A stretch of 64,000 bases of DNA from NCBI RefSeq assembly GCF_002799155.1, contig NZ_NERD01000002.1:682001-746000 (forward strand), given 5' to 3'. The notes beneath the pieces are model-generated. The model was not told the origin of the DNA and made no database searches. It was given only the letters and a program-made list of their open reading frames with translations. This DNA comes from Stenotrophomonas maltophilia (GTDB lineage Bacteria; Pseudomonadota; Gammaproteobacteria; Xanthomonadales; Xanthomonadaceae). Both the position numbers and the translations under genes were made by a program. Of the stretch, positions 16,923 to 25,408 are shown in pieces; positions within the stretch are counted from its first letter, which is position 1; every line of letters begins with the position of its first letter.

Positions 16923-16994
16923 GGGTGCCGGCCAGCGGCCGGCACTACCCAGCCGAGGTCATGTCCTGGTAGTGCCGGCCGCTGGCCGGCAACC
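16923..16994. repeat. Inverted pair of SMAG-type REP palindromes
   Basis: Two GTAG-type REPs face each other: GTGCCGGCCAGCGGCCGGCAC followed on the other side by GTAGTGCCGGCCGCTGGCCGGC, about 20 bp apart. This is the classical REP dimer arrangement. It separates the convergent small membrane protein gene and the GntR regulator. Confidence 0.88.
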
Positions 16995-17002
16995 CCAACA
17001 GC

Positions 17003-17722
17003 TCAGCCGCCGCCTTCGGTCGGCAACGGCGCCGGCACGTTCAACAGCCCGCCCGCCGCCACATAGGCGGCCAGTGCCTGGCCCTGGCTCAGCAGATGGC
17101 GTTCCATGGTGCGTTCGGCAGCCTGCGCGTCGCGGCGGCGGAAGCATTCCATCAGCTCGCGATGTTCGGCCAACGACTGCGCGGTGCGGCCTGGGGTCAG
17201 CAACTGGCGGCCGCGATGCATCTTCAGGATGCGGTGCAGATCGTGGGTGATACGGATCAGCCACGGGTTGCCGGCGTAATGCTGCACGGTCTCGTGGATC
17301 AGGTAGTTGTTGCGGTAGTACTCGGCGATGTTGCCCTCGGCCGCCGCCGCTTCCATCGCCGCATGCAGGTCTTCAAGCTGCTGCACGCCAGCGTCGTCGA
17401 TGTGCTTGACCGCCTCATGCGCGCAGCGGCCTTCCAGCATGGCCATCACCGGGAACAGCTGGTTGAGGTCTTCCAGCGTCAACCGGGTGACCCGGCTGCC
17501 ACGACCGGCATCGATCTGCACCAGGCCTTCGGCCGCCAGCAGCTTCAGTGCCTCGCGCAGGGGCGTGCGGCTGATGCCCAGTTCTTCGCACAGCGCAGGC
17601 TCGTCGATCCACTCGCCCGGCGGCAGCCGGTAATCGTAGATGCGTTCGCGCACGTGTTCGGCCACCTCTTCATACAGGGGCGCGCGCTTCTTCGGTGACC
17701 GTGGGGCAGGGGCAATAGCCAT
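17003..17722 (-). CDS. GntR-family regulator with FCD ligand domain, candidate regulator of the mdc cluster
   Basis: A 239-residue FadR/FCD-type regulator. The N-terminal winged HTH includes LCEELGISRTPLREALKLL (recognition helix) and the wing RVTRL. The FCD all-helical ligand domain covers about residues 85-215 and holds the typical metal/ligand histidines (AHEAVKH, IHETVQHYAG, SLAEHRELMECF). It lies at the distal end of the malonate decarboxylase cluster on the same strand, 56 bp after the transporter gene, matching MdcY-like regulators in other bacteria. A perfect inverted repeat before mdcA is its best candidate operator (inference). Confidence 0.85.
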   Translation of the reverse strand: MAIAPAPRSPKKRAPLYEEVAEHVRERIYDYRLPPGEWIDEPALCEELGISRTPLREALKLLAAEGLVQIDAGRGSRVTRLTLEDLNQLFPVMAMLEGRCAHEAVKHIDDAGVQQLEDLHAAMEAAAAEGNIAEYYRNNYLIHETVQHYAGNPWLIRITHDLHRILKMHRGRQLLTPGRTAQSLAEHRELMECFRRRDAQAAERTMERHLLSQGQALAAYVAAGGLLNVPAPLPTEGGG

Positions 17723-17741
17723 GCGCAGAGTGTAACGCCAG

Positions 17742-17768
17742 GTCGCGCCGGCCAGCGGCCGGCACGAC
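17742..17768. repeat. Single REP-like palindrome
   Basis: GTCGCGCCGGCCAGCGGCCGG and following bases form an imperfect palindrome of the SMAG type between the MatC-like transporter and the GntR gene. Confidence 0.7.
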
Positions 17769-17778
17769 CGGCTGGCGG

Positions 17779-19146
17779 TTACATCCAGCCCGGCACCACG
17801 AACACCAGCCAGGCCAGCAGCGGCCCCAGCGCCACCACCAGGCCGCTGTAGACCAGGAAGCGGCGGAACAGGGTCTCGCGTTCTTCCTTGGCGGCCGAGG
17901 CCACCACCAGCGCGCCGTTGGTCGAGAACGGGCTGACATCGACGATGGTGGATGACACCGCCAGCGCGCAGATCACGCCGGCGGCGCTGAGGTGGCCCTG
18001 CATCAGGAACGGCACCGCCAGTGGAATCGTCGCGCCGAGTACCGCTGCCGATGAGGCGAATGCGGAAACGATGCCGCCGACGTAGCAGACCAGCAGCGCT
18101 CCGAGCAGCGGGATGCCGATGTCGGAGACACCGTTGCCGATGAAGTCCACCGCGCCGGCATGCTCCAGCACGCCGATATAGGTCACCACGCCGCAGATCA
18201 GCAGCACGGTGGACCAGCTGATGCCGTCGACCGCACCCTTCTGGCTTTGCGGGGACAACAGTGCCAGCGCCACCGCCACGGTGATCGAGACCAGGCCGAC
18301 GTTGAGGTTGTAGATCAACGCCGCCACGCCCAGGCCCAGCAGGCCGATCAGGGTGAACAACCGCTCGCGGGTCAGGTTCACCGCATCCAGGGCCGCCGGA
18401 TCATTGCTGAGCGTGCCGCCACCTGCCGCGACCAGGGCGCCGTGGCCTTCGATGGCGAACTGGCGCGACGATGCCTGCGGGCCACCGGCCATCGCCAGTT
18501 CGGCATTGCCGAGCGCTCCTGCGGCGGTGATCGAGCCGCGACGCAGCAGCGCGATGCCGCCGAAGGCGAAGAAGCAGATCGTCGCCATCATGAAGTTGAA
18601 GCCCAGGCTGGTCAGGAACACCGCCATCTCGGTCACTTCCAGCCCGGCCTTCTGCACCACGCCGTTGGTGATGCTGCCGTACACGCTGATCGGCGAGAAG
18701 CCGCCCGCCTGCGCGCCATGGATGACCAGCAATCCCATCATCAGCGGGTTGATGTTGTACTGCTTGGCAAAGCGCAGGGCGACCGGGCCGATGATTGCGA
18801 CCGCCGCCGGGCCCAGCGCACCGAACGCGGTGAGGACTGCGGTGATCACGAACATCACCCACGGAATGGCCACGATATGGCCGCGCACCACTTTCACTGC
18901 CCAGTGCACCAGCAGGTCGATGGTGCCGTTCTTCTGCGCAATGGCGAACAGATAGGTGATGCCGACCAGGGTCAGGAACAGATCGCCGGGAAAGCCGGCC
19001 AGGACCTCCTTGCCCCCCATGTCGACCCATAGCCCGCCGATGATGAAGGCCAGCGCGAAGGCGACGGCTCCCATGTTGATCGGCATCGCGGTGGCGACGA
19101 TGAACATGATCACCAGGCCGATGATCGTTGCGATTTGTGGACTCAT
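17779..19146 (-). CDS. MatC-like/SLC13-type dicarboxylate (malonate) transporter
   Basis: A 455-residue transporter with about 12 membrane helices. The N-terminal region (MSPQIATIIGLVIMF through AFIIGGLWV and FPGDLFLTLVGITYLFAIAQKNGTIDLL) matches the MatC_N domain of malonate carriers, and SPFSTNGALVVAS near the C-terminus is the DASS/ArsB-NhaD-type substrate loop. Its position directly after mdcH supports malonate uptake feeding the decarboxylase. It replaces the MdcF or MadLM carriers used in other species. Confidence 0.85.
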   Translation of the reverse strand: MSPQIATIIGLVIMFIVATAMPINMGAVAFALAFIIGGLWVDMGGKEVLAGFPGDLFLTLVGITYLFAIAQKNGTIDLLVHWAVKVVRGHIVAIPWVMFVITAVLTAFGALGPAAVAIIGPVALRFAKQYNINPLMMGLLVIHGAQAGGFSPISVYGSITNGVVQKAGLEVTEMAVFLTSLGFNFMMATICFFAFGGIALLRRGSITAAGALGNAELAMAGGPQASSRQFAIEGHGALVAAGGGTLSNDPAALDAVNLTRERLFTLIGLLGLGVAALIYNLNVGLVSITVAVALALLSPQSQKGAVDGISWSTVLLICGVVTYIGVLEHAGAVDFIGNGVSDIGIPLLGALLVCYVGGIVSAFASSAAVLGATIPLAVPFLMQGHLSAAGVICALAVSSTIVDVSPFSTNGALVVASAAKEERETLFRRFLVYSGLVVALGPLLAWLVFVVPGWM

Positions 19147-19250
19147 GCGCCCTCCCAGACACGTGACTCACGTACAGCGCGGATGGAGACCCGCCATCCC
19201 GGGGTAAGGCGACGTACGGCGTGTTGCGTGATGCGTACTGCTCGAACCCG

Positions 19251-20171
19251 TTATTGCAGCCGCTCCAGCGCACTGCGGACCCAGGCCGCGGCGCCTTCAA
19301 GGCTCTGGAACTCTTCCACCGCGCGCACTTCGCAGCACGGATAGGACGGCGCGACCATGCGCGCCAGCGCGTTGCCCGGGCCCAGTTGCAGGAATACCCG
19401 CGCGCCACGCTCGAAGGCCTGGCGCATCACCTGCGCCCATTCGATGGTCTGTGCCAGCTGTGCCGACAGCGTGTGCACCACTGCGGCGCGCTCCCGCACC
19501 GGGCGGGCATCGACGCCGGCCAACAGGGACAGCCGCGGCGCCTGCACCTGTGCTGCTTCCAGGGCAGTGGCAAACGGTGCCACTGCGCCGGCCAGCAGCG
19601 GCGTGTGCGCGGGCACATGGACCGGCAATGGACGGATTTCCGCACCGCACGCCTGCGCGTCTGCCGCCAACGCGTACAGCGACGGCCGTGCACCACCTAC
19701 GATGAAGTGGTCATGGCCATTGGCGATCGCGATGAAGGCGCCATGCGCATCGCACAAGCGCTGGGCCGCAGTGCGGTCCAGTCCCAGTACTGCCTGGAGT
19801 CCGGCGTCATCGGGGCTGGCGGCATCCATCAGCCGCGCGCGCTGCGCGGACAGTGCCAGGCAGGTGGTGGCGTCGAAGCTGCCGGCGATGGCATGCGCGG
19901 CGAGCTCGCCGATGCTGTAGCCCGCGATCACGGACGGCGTCGGCAACAGCTCACGCAGCCCCTGCCAATGCGCCAGGCTGGCAGCGCTCAGCAACGGCTG
20001 CGCCTGCGCGTTGTCGAAGCGATCATCGGTGGCTGCGACGTTGAATACATCGCGGCCCAGCAGTTCACTCGTGGCATCGAGCACCGGCTGCGCGGCGGCG
20101 AGGCCGCGCACGCGATCGAACATCGCCGCATGCTGCGCGCCCTGTCCGGGGCAGAGCAGGGCAAGGCTCAT
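19251..20171 (-). CDS. mdcH: Malonate decarboxylase epsilon subunit (malonyl-CoA:ACP transacylase)
   Basis: A 306-residue FabD-type acyltransferase. The N-terminal CPGQGAQ, nucleophile motif GYSIGE (Ser86) and a later AHTP are diagnostic. In the mdc system this subunit loads malonate onto the acyl carrier subunit MdcC to start the cycle. The start was set at ATG 20171, giving MSLALLCPGQGAQ and a 4-bp overlap with the preceding mdcB stop. The gap of 104 bp to the transporter contains nothing obvious. Confidence 0.93.
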   Translation of the reverse strand: MSLALLCPGQGAQHAAMFDRVRGLAAAQPVLDATSELLGRDVFNVAATDDRFDNAQAQPLLSAASLAHWQGLRELLPTPSVIAGYSIGELAAHAIAGSFDATTCLALSAQRARLMDAASPDDAGLQAVLGLDRTAAQRLCDAHGAFIAIANGHDHFIVGGARPSLYALAADAQACGAEIRPLPVHVPAHTPLLAGAVAPFATALEAAQVQAPRLSLLAGVDARPVRERAAVVHTLSAQLAQTIEWAQVMRQAFERGARVFLQLGPGNALARMVAPSYPCCEVRAVEEFQSLEGAAAWVRSALERLQ

Positions 20172-21025
20172 GTGCCCTCCTGCTGCAACAGGAACAGGCT
20201 GCAGGCGAGCAGGTCTGCGCTGCCACCAGGGCTCAGGTGACGCGCAACGAAGGCATCGGCGATGCGTTGCAGGCGCGGCTGCCAATCGTGCGCGAAGGCA
20301 CCCCCTTCGGCCAGGAAACGGTGGGCCTGCTGCCGTGCCCAGCGCAGGCCTTCCGCGCCACCGCGATGCAGCAGATTGAGGTCTTCGGTGTGTGCGACCA
20401 GCTGCATCAGCGTGTGGCACATCGCGGCTTCGCGTGGCAGGCCACTGGCCAGCGCGTGGCGCAGGCTGGGCAGCGCCACCTCGCGCAGCAGCGGGTAACC
20501 GGCGGCGGCCTGTTCGCGCACGCCTGGCACCTTGTGCAGGGTGCGCGCCCGCTGGCCCGGGCTGGCTGCATCCAGCGGCGCACGTGCCAGATCCGCAGCC
20601 CAGCGACGTACCTCCAGGCAGGCCTGCTCACCGGTGGCGGCATGGCCCAGGCGGGAACGGCAGGCCGCGGCGGCTGCCACCAGCAGGCCCAGGCTGAAGA
20701 CCGCGCCACGATGGGTGTTGATGCCGGCGGTCGCGCGCAGCATCGCCGCTTCGGCGGCAATGCCACACCGGCGCAGCGCATCGAAGTCCGCCCCGGCTGC
20801 ACCGAGGTGGGCAACCGCAGTGAAGTAGTGGCGCAGCGCGAACAGGCTGCGCAGGAACGTGCCGGCGTCCATGTCGTGATGGCTGCCGCGATCGAACGGC
20901 GTGACCAGTCCCGGTTTGGGTGCCAAGGCCAGTTCTGCATGCAGGCTGGCAACGGCGAGGCGCCCCAGGCGCGCGCAGTCCACGGCCGCTGCAGGCCCGA
21001 CAGTCGGTTGCGCGACGGTGTTCAT
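20168..21025 (-). CDS. mdcB: Triphosphoribosyl-dephospho-CoA synthase
   Basis: A 285-residue CitG/MdcB-family enzyme that makes the precursor of the 2'-(5''-phosphoribosyl)-3'-dephospho-CoA prosthetic group of MdcC. Family motifs ALAPKPGLVTPFDRGSHHDM, GINTHRGAVFSLGLL and VAHTEDLNLLHRGG are intact. It overlaps mdcG and mdcH by 4 bp on each side (ATGA junctions), the usual compact arrangement. The start at 21025 (MNTVAQPTVG) fits the junction. Confidence 0.94.
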   Translation of the reverse strand: MNTVAQPTVGPAAAVDCARLGRLAVASLHAELALAPKPGLVTPFDRGSHHDMDAGTFLRSLFALRHYFTAVAHLGAAGADFDALRRCGIAAEAAMLRATAGINTHRGAVFSLGLLVAAAAACRSRLGHAATGEQACLEVRRWAADLARAPLDAASPGQRARTLHKVPGVREQAAAGYPLLREVALPSLRHALASGLPREAAMCHTLMQLVAHTEDLNLLHRGGAEGLRWARQQAHRFLAEGGAFAHDWQPRLQRIADAFVARHLSPGGSADLLACSLFLLQQEGT

Positions 21026-21663
21026 GCGCTCACCCCGGCGGAGGCGAACACGGACTCGCGCAGTTCCAGTGCGGCGCCTTCCGGGCGCTTGACCAGTACC
21101 TGGCGGCTGCGTCCCGCGTACTCCCGCCAGTTCACGGCGGCACCGTCGGCGAGGCATAGCTCGCCATCGACCCGGCGACCGTATCCGGTTTCCCACGCCT
21201 GCAGCCGTGCGACCAGGGCATCGGCCTGTGCGGTGGTGTCGATCCGCCACAGCAGATCGATGTCCGAGCGTGCGTGCACATAGCGCAGGCCACTGAGGTA
21301 CTGCCACGCGAACGCACCGAACACGCGTGCTGCTGCGATGTCCTGCAGTGCCTGCACGGGACGCTGCCAATCCTGCACAAGGTCGCCTTCCAGCACGGAC
21401 TGAAGTGTCGGTGGCGGCGCGGTGCGCAGCACATCGTGTGCCGGCACGCGCAGGGCCAGGCGCAGTTTGCCCTCGGCGGGTGGCAGCGGCACGCCAAGGC
21501 GCAGGCGGGGATCGGCATCGTCCGCGGCACGACGCGCAACGATGGCCGGCAGGCCCTGCGCAAACCAGTCGGCCAGGCGCGGTTCGTGCGCGGCAATGTC
21601 CGCCTGCCAGCCGGCGTGCGTTGGCAGCCAGACCAGCGTATGGCGGGGCAGCCGCTCAGGCAT
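21022..21663 (-). CDS. mdcG: Malonate decarboxylase holo-ACP synthase (phosphoribosyl-dephospho-CoA transferase)
   Basis: A 213-residue nucleotidyltransferase that transfers the prosthetic group made by MdcB onto MdcC. The N-terminal RHTLVWL and the nucleotidyltransferase-like motif YVHARSDIDLLWRID (paired Asp residues) match MdcG/CitX-type transferases. The N-terminal domain (residues 1-90) carries the family's PLPPAEGKLRLALRVP segment. It overlaps mdcE by 8 bp. Confidence 0.92.
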   Translation of the reverse strand: MPERLPRHTLVWLPTHAGWQADIAAHEPRLADWFAQGLPAIVARRAADDADPRLRLGVPLPPAEGKLRLALRVPAHDVLRTAPPPTLQSVLEGDLVQDWQRPVQALQDIAAARVFGAFAWQYLSGLRYVHARSDIDLLWRIDTTAQADALVARLQAWETGYGRRVDGELCLADGAAVNWREYAGRSRQVLVKRPEGAALELRESVFASAGVSA

Positions 21664-22366
21664 CGCCCTGGCTCACGGCAGCCGCGACGCGTGCGGCCAG
21701 CGTGCGCCCGCCACGCTCGGCACCCCGCGCGGCGCGGCGGTCGCCATCGGCGGGCGTGCGCAGCGCCTGAAGCAGGTACGTGGCCAGATCGCCATCCCAT
21801 AGCGAATCCACCGCGCCCATCGCCACGTAGTTCTCCACGCCCGGCGCGAATACCGGCGAGGCCAGGCTCAGTGCCTGCAGTTTCTCCAGCGGCTGCTTGG
21901 TCACCCTTGCCATCGCGCGCAGGTCCATTACCCGCACCTGCGCGTCGGGCAGGGCATGGATGTGGTCGGCCATCAGCCCGAACGAGAGGAAGCCACCACT
22001 GACCGATTCCCCGTAGACCAGCGTCACCAGGCGCGCCCCCCGTCGGCGTGCCAGGTCCAGCGCCTGCGCCAGGTGCGCGAAATAGCCGTTGATGCCGAGC
22101 AGTTCGTCGCGGCGTGCCAGGCGTTGGCCTGCGGTGTCGACCAGCATCACGATCGGGCGCTGTGGATGCGCGGCGGTGCTGGCCAGCACGGTGTCGGCCA
22201 GTGCCAGTGCGTGGTCCACGCCCACCTCGAGTTTGTCGGCGGTGCCGATCACGGTCACCTCGCCGTCGTCGGTGGTGGCGGTACCGGTCAGTACCGAGTC
22301 CTCCACGGCAACGGCGTGGCCACGCGGGAACAGGGCATCGAGCAGCGCGTGCAGCGGAAGGCTCAT
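21656..22366 (-). CDS. mdcE: Malonate decarboxylase gamma subunit
   Basis: A 236-residue carboxyltransferase-like subunit. With MdcD it forms the malonyl-S-ACP decarboxylase. Visible family features are LDALFPRGHAV, VTVIGTADKLEVGVDHALALA, a crotonase-like oxyanion region (LVYGESVSGGFLSFGLMADHI) and MDLRAMARVTKQP. The start overlaps mdcD by 4 bp. Length and order match the standard gamma subunit. Confidence 0.94.
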   Translation of the reverse strand: MSLPLHALLDALFPRGHAVAVEDSVLTGTATTDDGEVTVIGTADKLEVGVDHALALADTVLASTAAHPQRPIVMLVDTAGQRLARRDELLGINGYFAHLAQALDLARRRGARLVTLVYGESVSGGFLSFGLMADHIHALPDAQVRVMDLRAMARVTKQPLEKLQALSLASPVFAPGVENYVAMGAVDSLWDGDLATYLLQALRTPADGDRRAARGAERGGRTLAARVAAAVSQGDA

Positions 22367-23271
22367 GGCAGGCTCCGATCGGCAGTGGCGGCGAGGAAAT
22401 CGTCGGTGTCCAGCAGCGGCAGCCGCTCGGGTTCGGCGATGCCCTGCAGCGACCAGATCTCACGGCCATCGCGGCACCCGCCCCACGCCTGCACGCGCGC
22501 CTTCAGCGCGGCATGGCGAGCCTGCAGGGCATTCAATGCCGCATCGGTATCGGTGCTGGCGGTGTCCGGTTGCAGCGCATCGAACGCCGCCTGCGCGAAG
22601 GCCTCGATGGCATCGGACACCAGCACCTGGGCCTGGTCGATCAGGTAGCGGTGCTTGCCCCCGGTTACCCGCCAGACCAGCGCACGGTCGCGGGAATCGA
22701 ACTCTTCCACGCCGCGCACGGTCTCGATCACCTCCGGCCCGGACAGCGACAGCCGGCCCTCCTCGGACATGATCACCGTGCTGCAGCAGCGGGCGACGAT
22801 GCCCATGCCGCCGAAGGCGCCATTGCCGCTGCCGATCAGCGCGATCACCGGCACGCCCACGGCACGCGCGTCCAGGGTGGCGCGCATGATCTCGGAAATG
22901 GCGATCAGCCCCGCATTGGCCTCGTGCAGGCGTACGCCGCCGGTATCGAGCAGCAGCAACACACCGTCGGGCCGGGTCATCGCTGCACGGCGCAGCAGGC
23001 CGGTCAGCTTGGCACCATGCACTTCGCCCACACCGCCGCCCATGAATTCACCCTGCTGCGCGGCCAGCAGCACGCGCTTGCCGCGCAGCGTGGCTTGACC
23101 GACGACGATGCCGTCGTCGAATGCCGCAGGAAGGTCGAGCTGGGCCAGGTGCGGGCTCATCATGCGTTGCGCCGGGCCGAGGAACTCGCGGAACGAACCG
23201 GCGTCGAGCAGGCCGGCGATACGCTCGCGCGCGTCGGCTTCGTAGTAGCTGTGGCGCGGCGTCCGGTTCAT
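22363..23271 (-). CDS. mdcD: Malonate decarboxylase beta subunit
   Basis: A 302-residue acetyl-CoA-carboxylase-carboxyltransferase-like subunit. The motif HSYYEADARERIAGLLDAGSF, the oxyanion-hole stretch GEFMGGGVGEVHGAKL, LLLLDTGGVRLHEANAGL and GSGNGAFGGMGIVAR are all present, as expected for a working beta subunit. It overlaps mdcC and mdcE by 4 bp each. Confidence 0.95.
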   Translation of the reverse strand: MNRTPRHSYYEADARERIAGLLDAGSFREFLGPAQRMMSPHLAQLDLPAAFDDGIVVGQATLRGKRVLLAAQQGEFMGGGVGEVHGAKLTGLLRRAAMTRPDGVLLLLDTGGVRLHEANAGLIAISEIMRATLDARAVGVPVIALIGSGNGAFGGMGIVARCCSTVIMSEEGRLSLSGPEVIETVRGVEEFDSRDRALVWRVTGGKHRYLIDQAQVLVSDAIEAFAQAAFDALQPDTASTDTDAALNALQARHAALKARVQAWGGCRDGREIWSLQGIAEPERLPLLDTDDFLAATADRSLP

Positions 23272-23588
23272 CGTGCATCTCCAGCGAGCAGCGTTTCCAC
23301 GGCCTGGTCCAGGCGCAGGCTGACCACCGCCGGCGTGGCACCGGCATCGTTGATCGAGATGCGTACGTCGCGCAGCGGATGGCGCTGTGCGAAATCGCCG
23401 ATCACCGCCTCCCAGACGCGGCCAAAGCCCTGCGCGGCGGTGATGATGCGCACCGTCATCGCGCCGTCCAGTGCGGCCGGTTCCAGCAGGATTTCCAGGT
23501 TGCCCGAGGCCAGTACGCCGACCAGTACCGCATCGCGCGGGAACTGCACCGGGGTGCGGCCTTCGAATCGATAGTCGAGGGTTTCCAT
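23268..23588 (-). CDS. mdcC: Malonate decarboxylase acyl carrier protein (delta subunit)
   Basis: A 106-residue carrier. The motif VGVLASGNLEILLEP contains Ser28, the expected attachment site for the phosphoribosyl-dephospho-CoA arm. The rest (TVRIITAAQGFGRVWEAVIGDF and ISINDAGATPAVVSLRL) matches the MdcC/CitD-like fold. It lies 10 bp after mdcA. Confidence 0.95.
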   Translation of the reverse strand: METLDYRFEGRTPVQFPRDAVLVGVLASGNLEILLEPAALDGAMTVRIITAAQGFGRVWEAVIGDFAQRHPLRDVRISINDAGATPAVVSLRLDQAVETLLAGDAR

Positions 23589-23598
23589 GCTCAGCCCC

Positions 23599-25242
23599 TT
23601 ACCAGTTGCGGAAGCGCTTGGGCGGGTCGTACAGGCCGCCGGACCAGCGCACCAGATCCTTCACCGAACGCGCCGCCAGCAGGTCGCGGCTGGCATCGCG
23701 CACGGAGATGCCCAGGTCATCCGGGCGGCGGATCACGCCGCGGTCGCGCAGGTTTTCCACCATCGCGCGGTCGCGTCCCAGGCCCACGGCGGTATAGCCG
23801 GCCACGCCACGGATCGCCTGTTCGCGTTCTTCCAGCGTGCGGCACAGCAGCAGGTTGGCGATGCCTTCCTCGGTCAGCACGTGGCTGACGTCGTCGCCGT
23901 AGATCATCACCGGCGGCAGCGGCATGGCCGCGCGTTCGGCCAGTTCCCAGGCATCCAGCCGATCGACGAAGGCCGGCGCCATGTGCTCGCGGAAGGTTTC
24001 CACCATCTGCACCACCAGCTTGCGGCCACGCGGCATCTCACCGGGGCGCGCGGCCTGCTGGCCGGCCTTGATCCAGGCCTCGCTGGCGTGGCGGCGGCCG
24101 CGTGCATCCGAGCCCATGTTCGGTGCGCCGCCGAAGCCGGCGATGCGGTCGCGGGTGGCAGTGGAGCTGTTGCCCTGCAGGTCGATCTGCAGGGTGGAAC
24201 CGATGAACATGTCACACGCATACAGGCCGGCGGTCTGCGAGAACGCCCGGTTGGAGCGCATCGAACCATCGGCGCCGGTGAAGAACACATCGCCACGTGC
24301 GGCAATGTACTTCTCCATGCCCAGTTCCGAACCGAACGAATGCACCGACTTGACGAAGCCCGATTCGATCGCCGGAATCAGTGCCGGGTGTGGATTGAGC
24401 GCCCAGTGCTGGCAGATCTTTCCCTTCAGCCCGAGCGATTCGGCGTAGGTCGGCAGCAGCAGCTCGATGGCCGCGGTGTCGAAGCCGATGCCATGGTTGA
24501 GGCGGTTCACGCCGTACTCGGCGTAGATGCCCTTGATCGCCATCATCGCCATCAGCACCTGGATCTCGGAGATCTGCGCCGGGTCGCGGGTGAACAGCGG
24601 TTCGATGTGGTTCGGGCGCGGCGCCTGCACCACGAAGTTGACCCAGTCGGCGGGGATATCGACGCGGGGGAGGGTGTCGACGATTTCGTTGACCTGGGCA
24701 ATGACAATGCCACCACCGAACGCGGTGGCCTCGACGATCACGGGGGTGTCTTCGGTGTTCGGGCCGGTGTACAGGTTGCCGTGGCGGTCGGCGGCCTGCG
24801 CGGCGACCAGCGCGACGCGCGGGGTCAGGTCGATGAAGTAGCGGCCGAACAGTTCCAGGTAGGTGTGGATCGCGCCGATCTGGATGCGTCCCTCGGCCAC
24901 CAGGTTGGCCAGCCGCACCGACTGCGGGCCGGAGAACGAGAAGTCGAGCTTCGAGGCGATGCCACGCTCGAACACATCCAGGTGCGAGGGCAGCGACAGC
25001 ACCGACTGCACCATGTGCAGGTCGTGCACGCGGGCCGGGTCGAGGTCGGCCAGCGCCTGGGCGAGGAAGTCGGCCTGCTTCTGGTTGTTGCCTTCCAGGC
25101 AGACCTTGTCGCCCGGTTCCAGCAGCGCATGCAGCAGTTGGCCAACGTCGCTGGCAGCAACCTCGCGGCCCCGGGCCCAATGCGCGGCCCGCTGCAGGCG
25201 GGCCTGGCGGCTGCGTTCCAACGTATCCCAGCTCGGGTTCAT
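23599..25242 (-). CDS. mdcA: Malonate decarboxylase alpha subunit (acetyl-S-ACP:malonate ACP transferase)
   Basis: A 547-residue subunit that exchanges acetyl for malonyl on MdcC. Motifs: CLEGNNQKQADFLAQ near residue 50, LYTGPNTEDTPVIVEATAFGGG in the CoA-transferase-like core, VNRLNHGIGFDTAAIELLLPT and the C-terminal AGYTAVGLGRDRAMVENLRDRGV. The start is placed at ATG 25242 (MNPSWDTLERSRQ), which fits family starts; an upstream in-frame ATG at 25314 would run through the operator palindrome. First gene of the mdcACDEGBH operon. Confidence 0.95.
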   Translation of the reverse strand: MNPSWDTLERSRQARLQRAAHWARGREVAASDVGQLLHALLEPGDKVCLEGNNQKQADFLAQALADLDPARVHDLHMVQSVLSLPSHLDVFERGIASKLDFSFSGPQSVRLANLVAEGRIQIGAIHTYLELFGRYFIDLTPRVALVAAQAADRHGNLYTGPNTEDTPVIVEATAFGGGIVIAQVNEIVDTLPRVDIPADWVNFVVQAPRPNHIEPLFTRDPAQISEIQVLMAMMAIKGIYAEYGVNRLNHGIGFDTAAIELLLPTYAESLGLKGKICQHWALNPHPALIPAIESGFVKSVHSFGSELGMEKYIAARGDVFFTGADGSMRSNRAFSQTAGLYACDMFIGSTLQIDLQGNSSTATRDRIAGFGGAPNMGSDARGRRHASEAWIKAGQQAARPGEMPRGRKLVVQMVETFREHMAPAFVDRLDAWELAERAAMPLPPVMIYGDDVSHVLTEEGIANLLLCRTLEEREQAIRGVAGYTAVGLGRDRAMVENLRDRGVIRRPDDLGISVRDASRDLLAARSVKDLVRWSGGLYDPPKRFRNW

Positions 25243-25267
25243 CGACCGGCTTCCGATTGGCGTTGAA

Positions 25268-25286
25268 ATAATTACGGCATAATTAT
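25268..25286. promoter_or_regulatory. 19-bp perfect inverted repeat upstream of mdcA (candidate operator)
   Basis: ATAATTA, spacer CGGCA, TAATTAT: a perfect 7-bp inverted repeat ending 26 bp upstream of the mdcA start, in an A/T-rich island. Size and symmetry fit GntR/FCD operators. The GntR regulator at 17003-17722 is the likely binder (inference). Confidence 0.6.
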
Positions 25287-25317
25287 GATGGGCATGCAAC
25301 CCGCGGTGCAGCAAATG

Positions 25318-25345
25318 AAAGGGCCCGCGCGGAGGCGGGCCCTTT
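25318..25345 (-). terminator. Rho-independent terminator of the TonB receptor gene
   Basis: AAAGGGCCCGC and GGCGGGCCCTTT form a strong hairpin downstream of the receptor gene stop (25409). On the minus strand it is followed by a short T-containing run. A REP-like palindrome (GTGCCGACCAACGGTCGGCAC, about 25357-25378) lies between it and the stop. Confidence 0.75.
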
Positions 25346-25356
25346 CAGGGTTGGGG

Positions 25357-25378
25357 TGTGCCGACCAACGGTCGGCAC
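25357..25378. repeat. REP-like palindrome
   Basis: GTGCCGACCAACGGTCGGCA is one of the GTxCCGACC...GGTCGGxAC palindromes that recur here (compare 42602, 55179 and 55215). Confidence 0.8.
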
Positions 25379-25408
25379 CCACCAGGCACCCACCGGTTCG
25401 CGGGTCGC

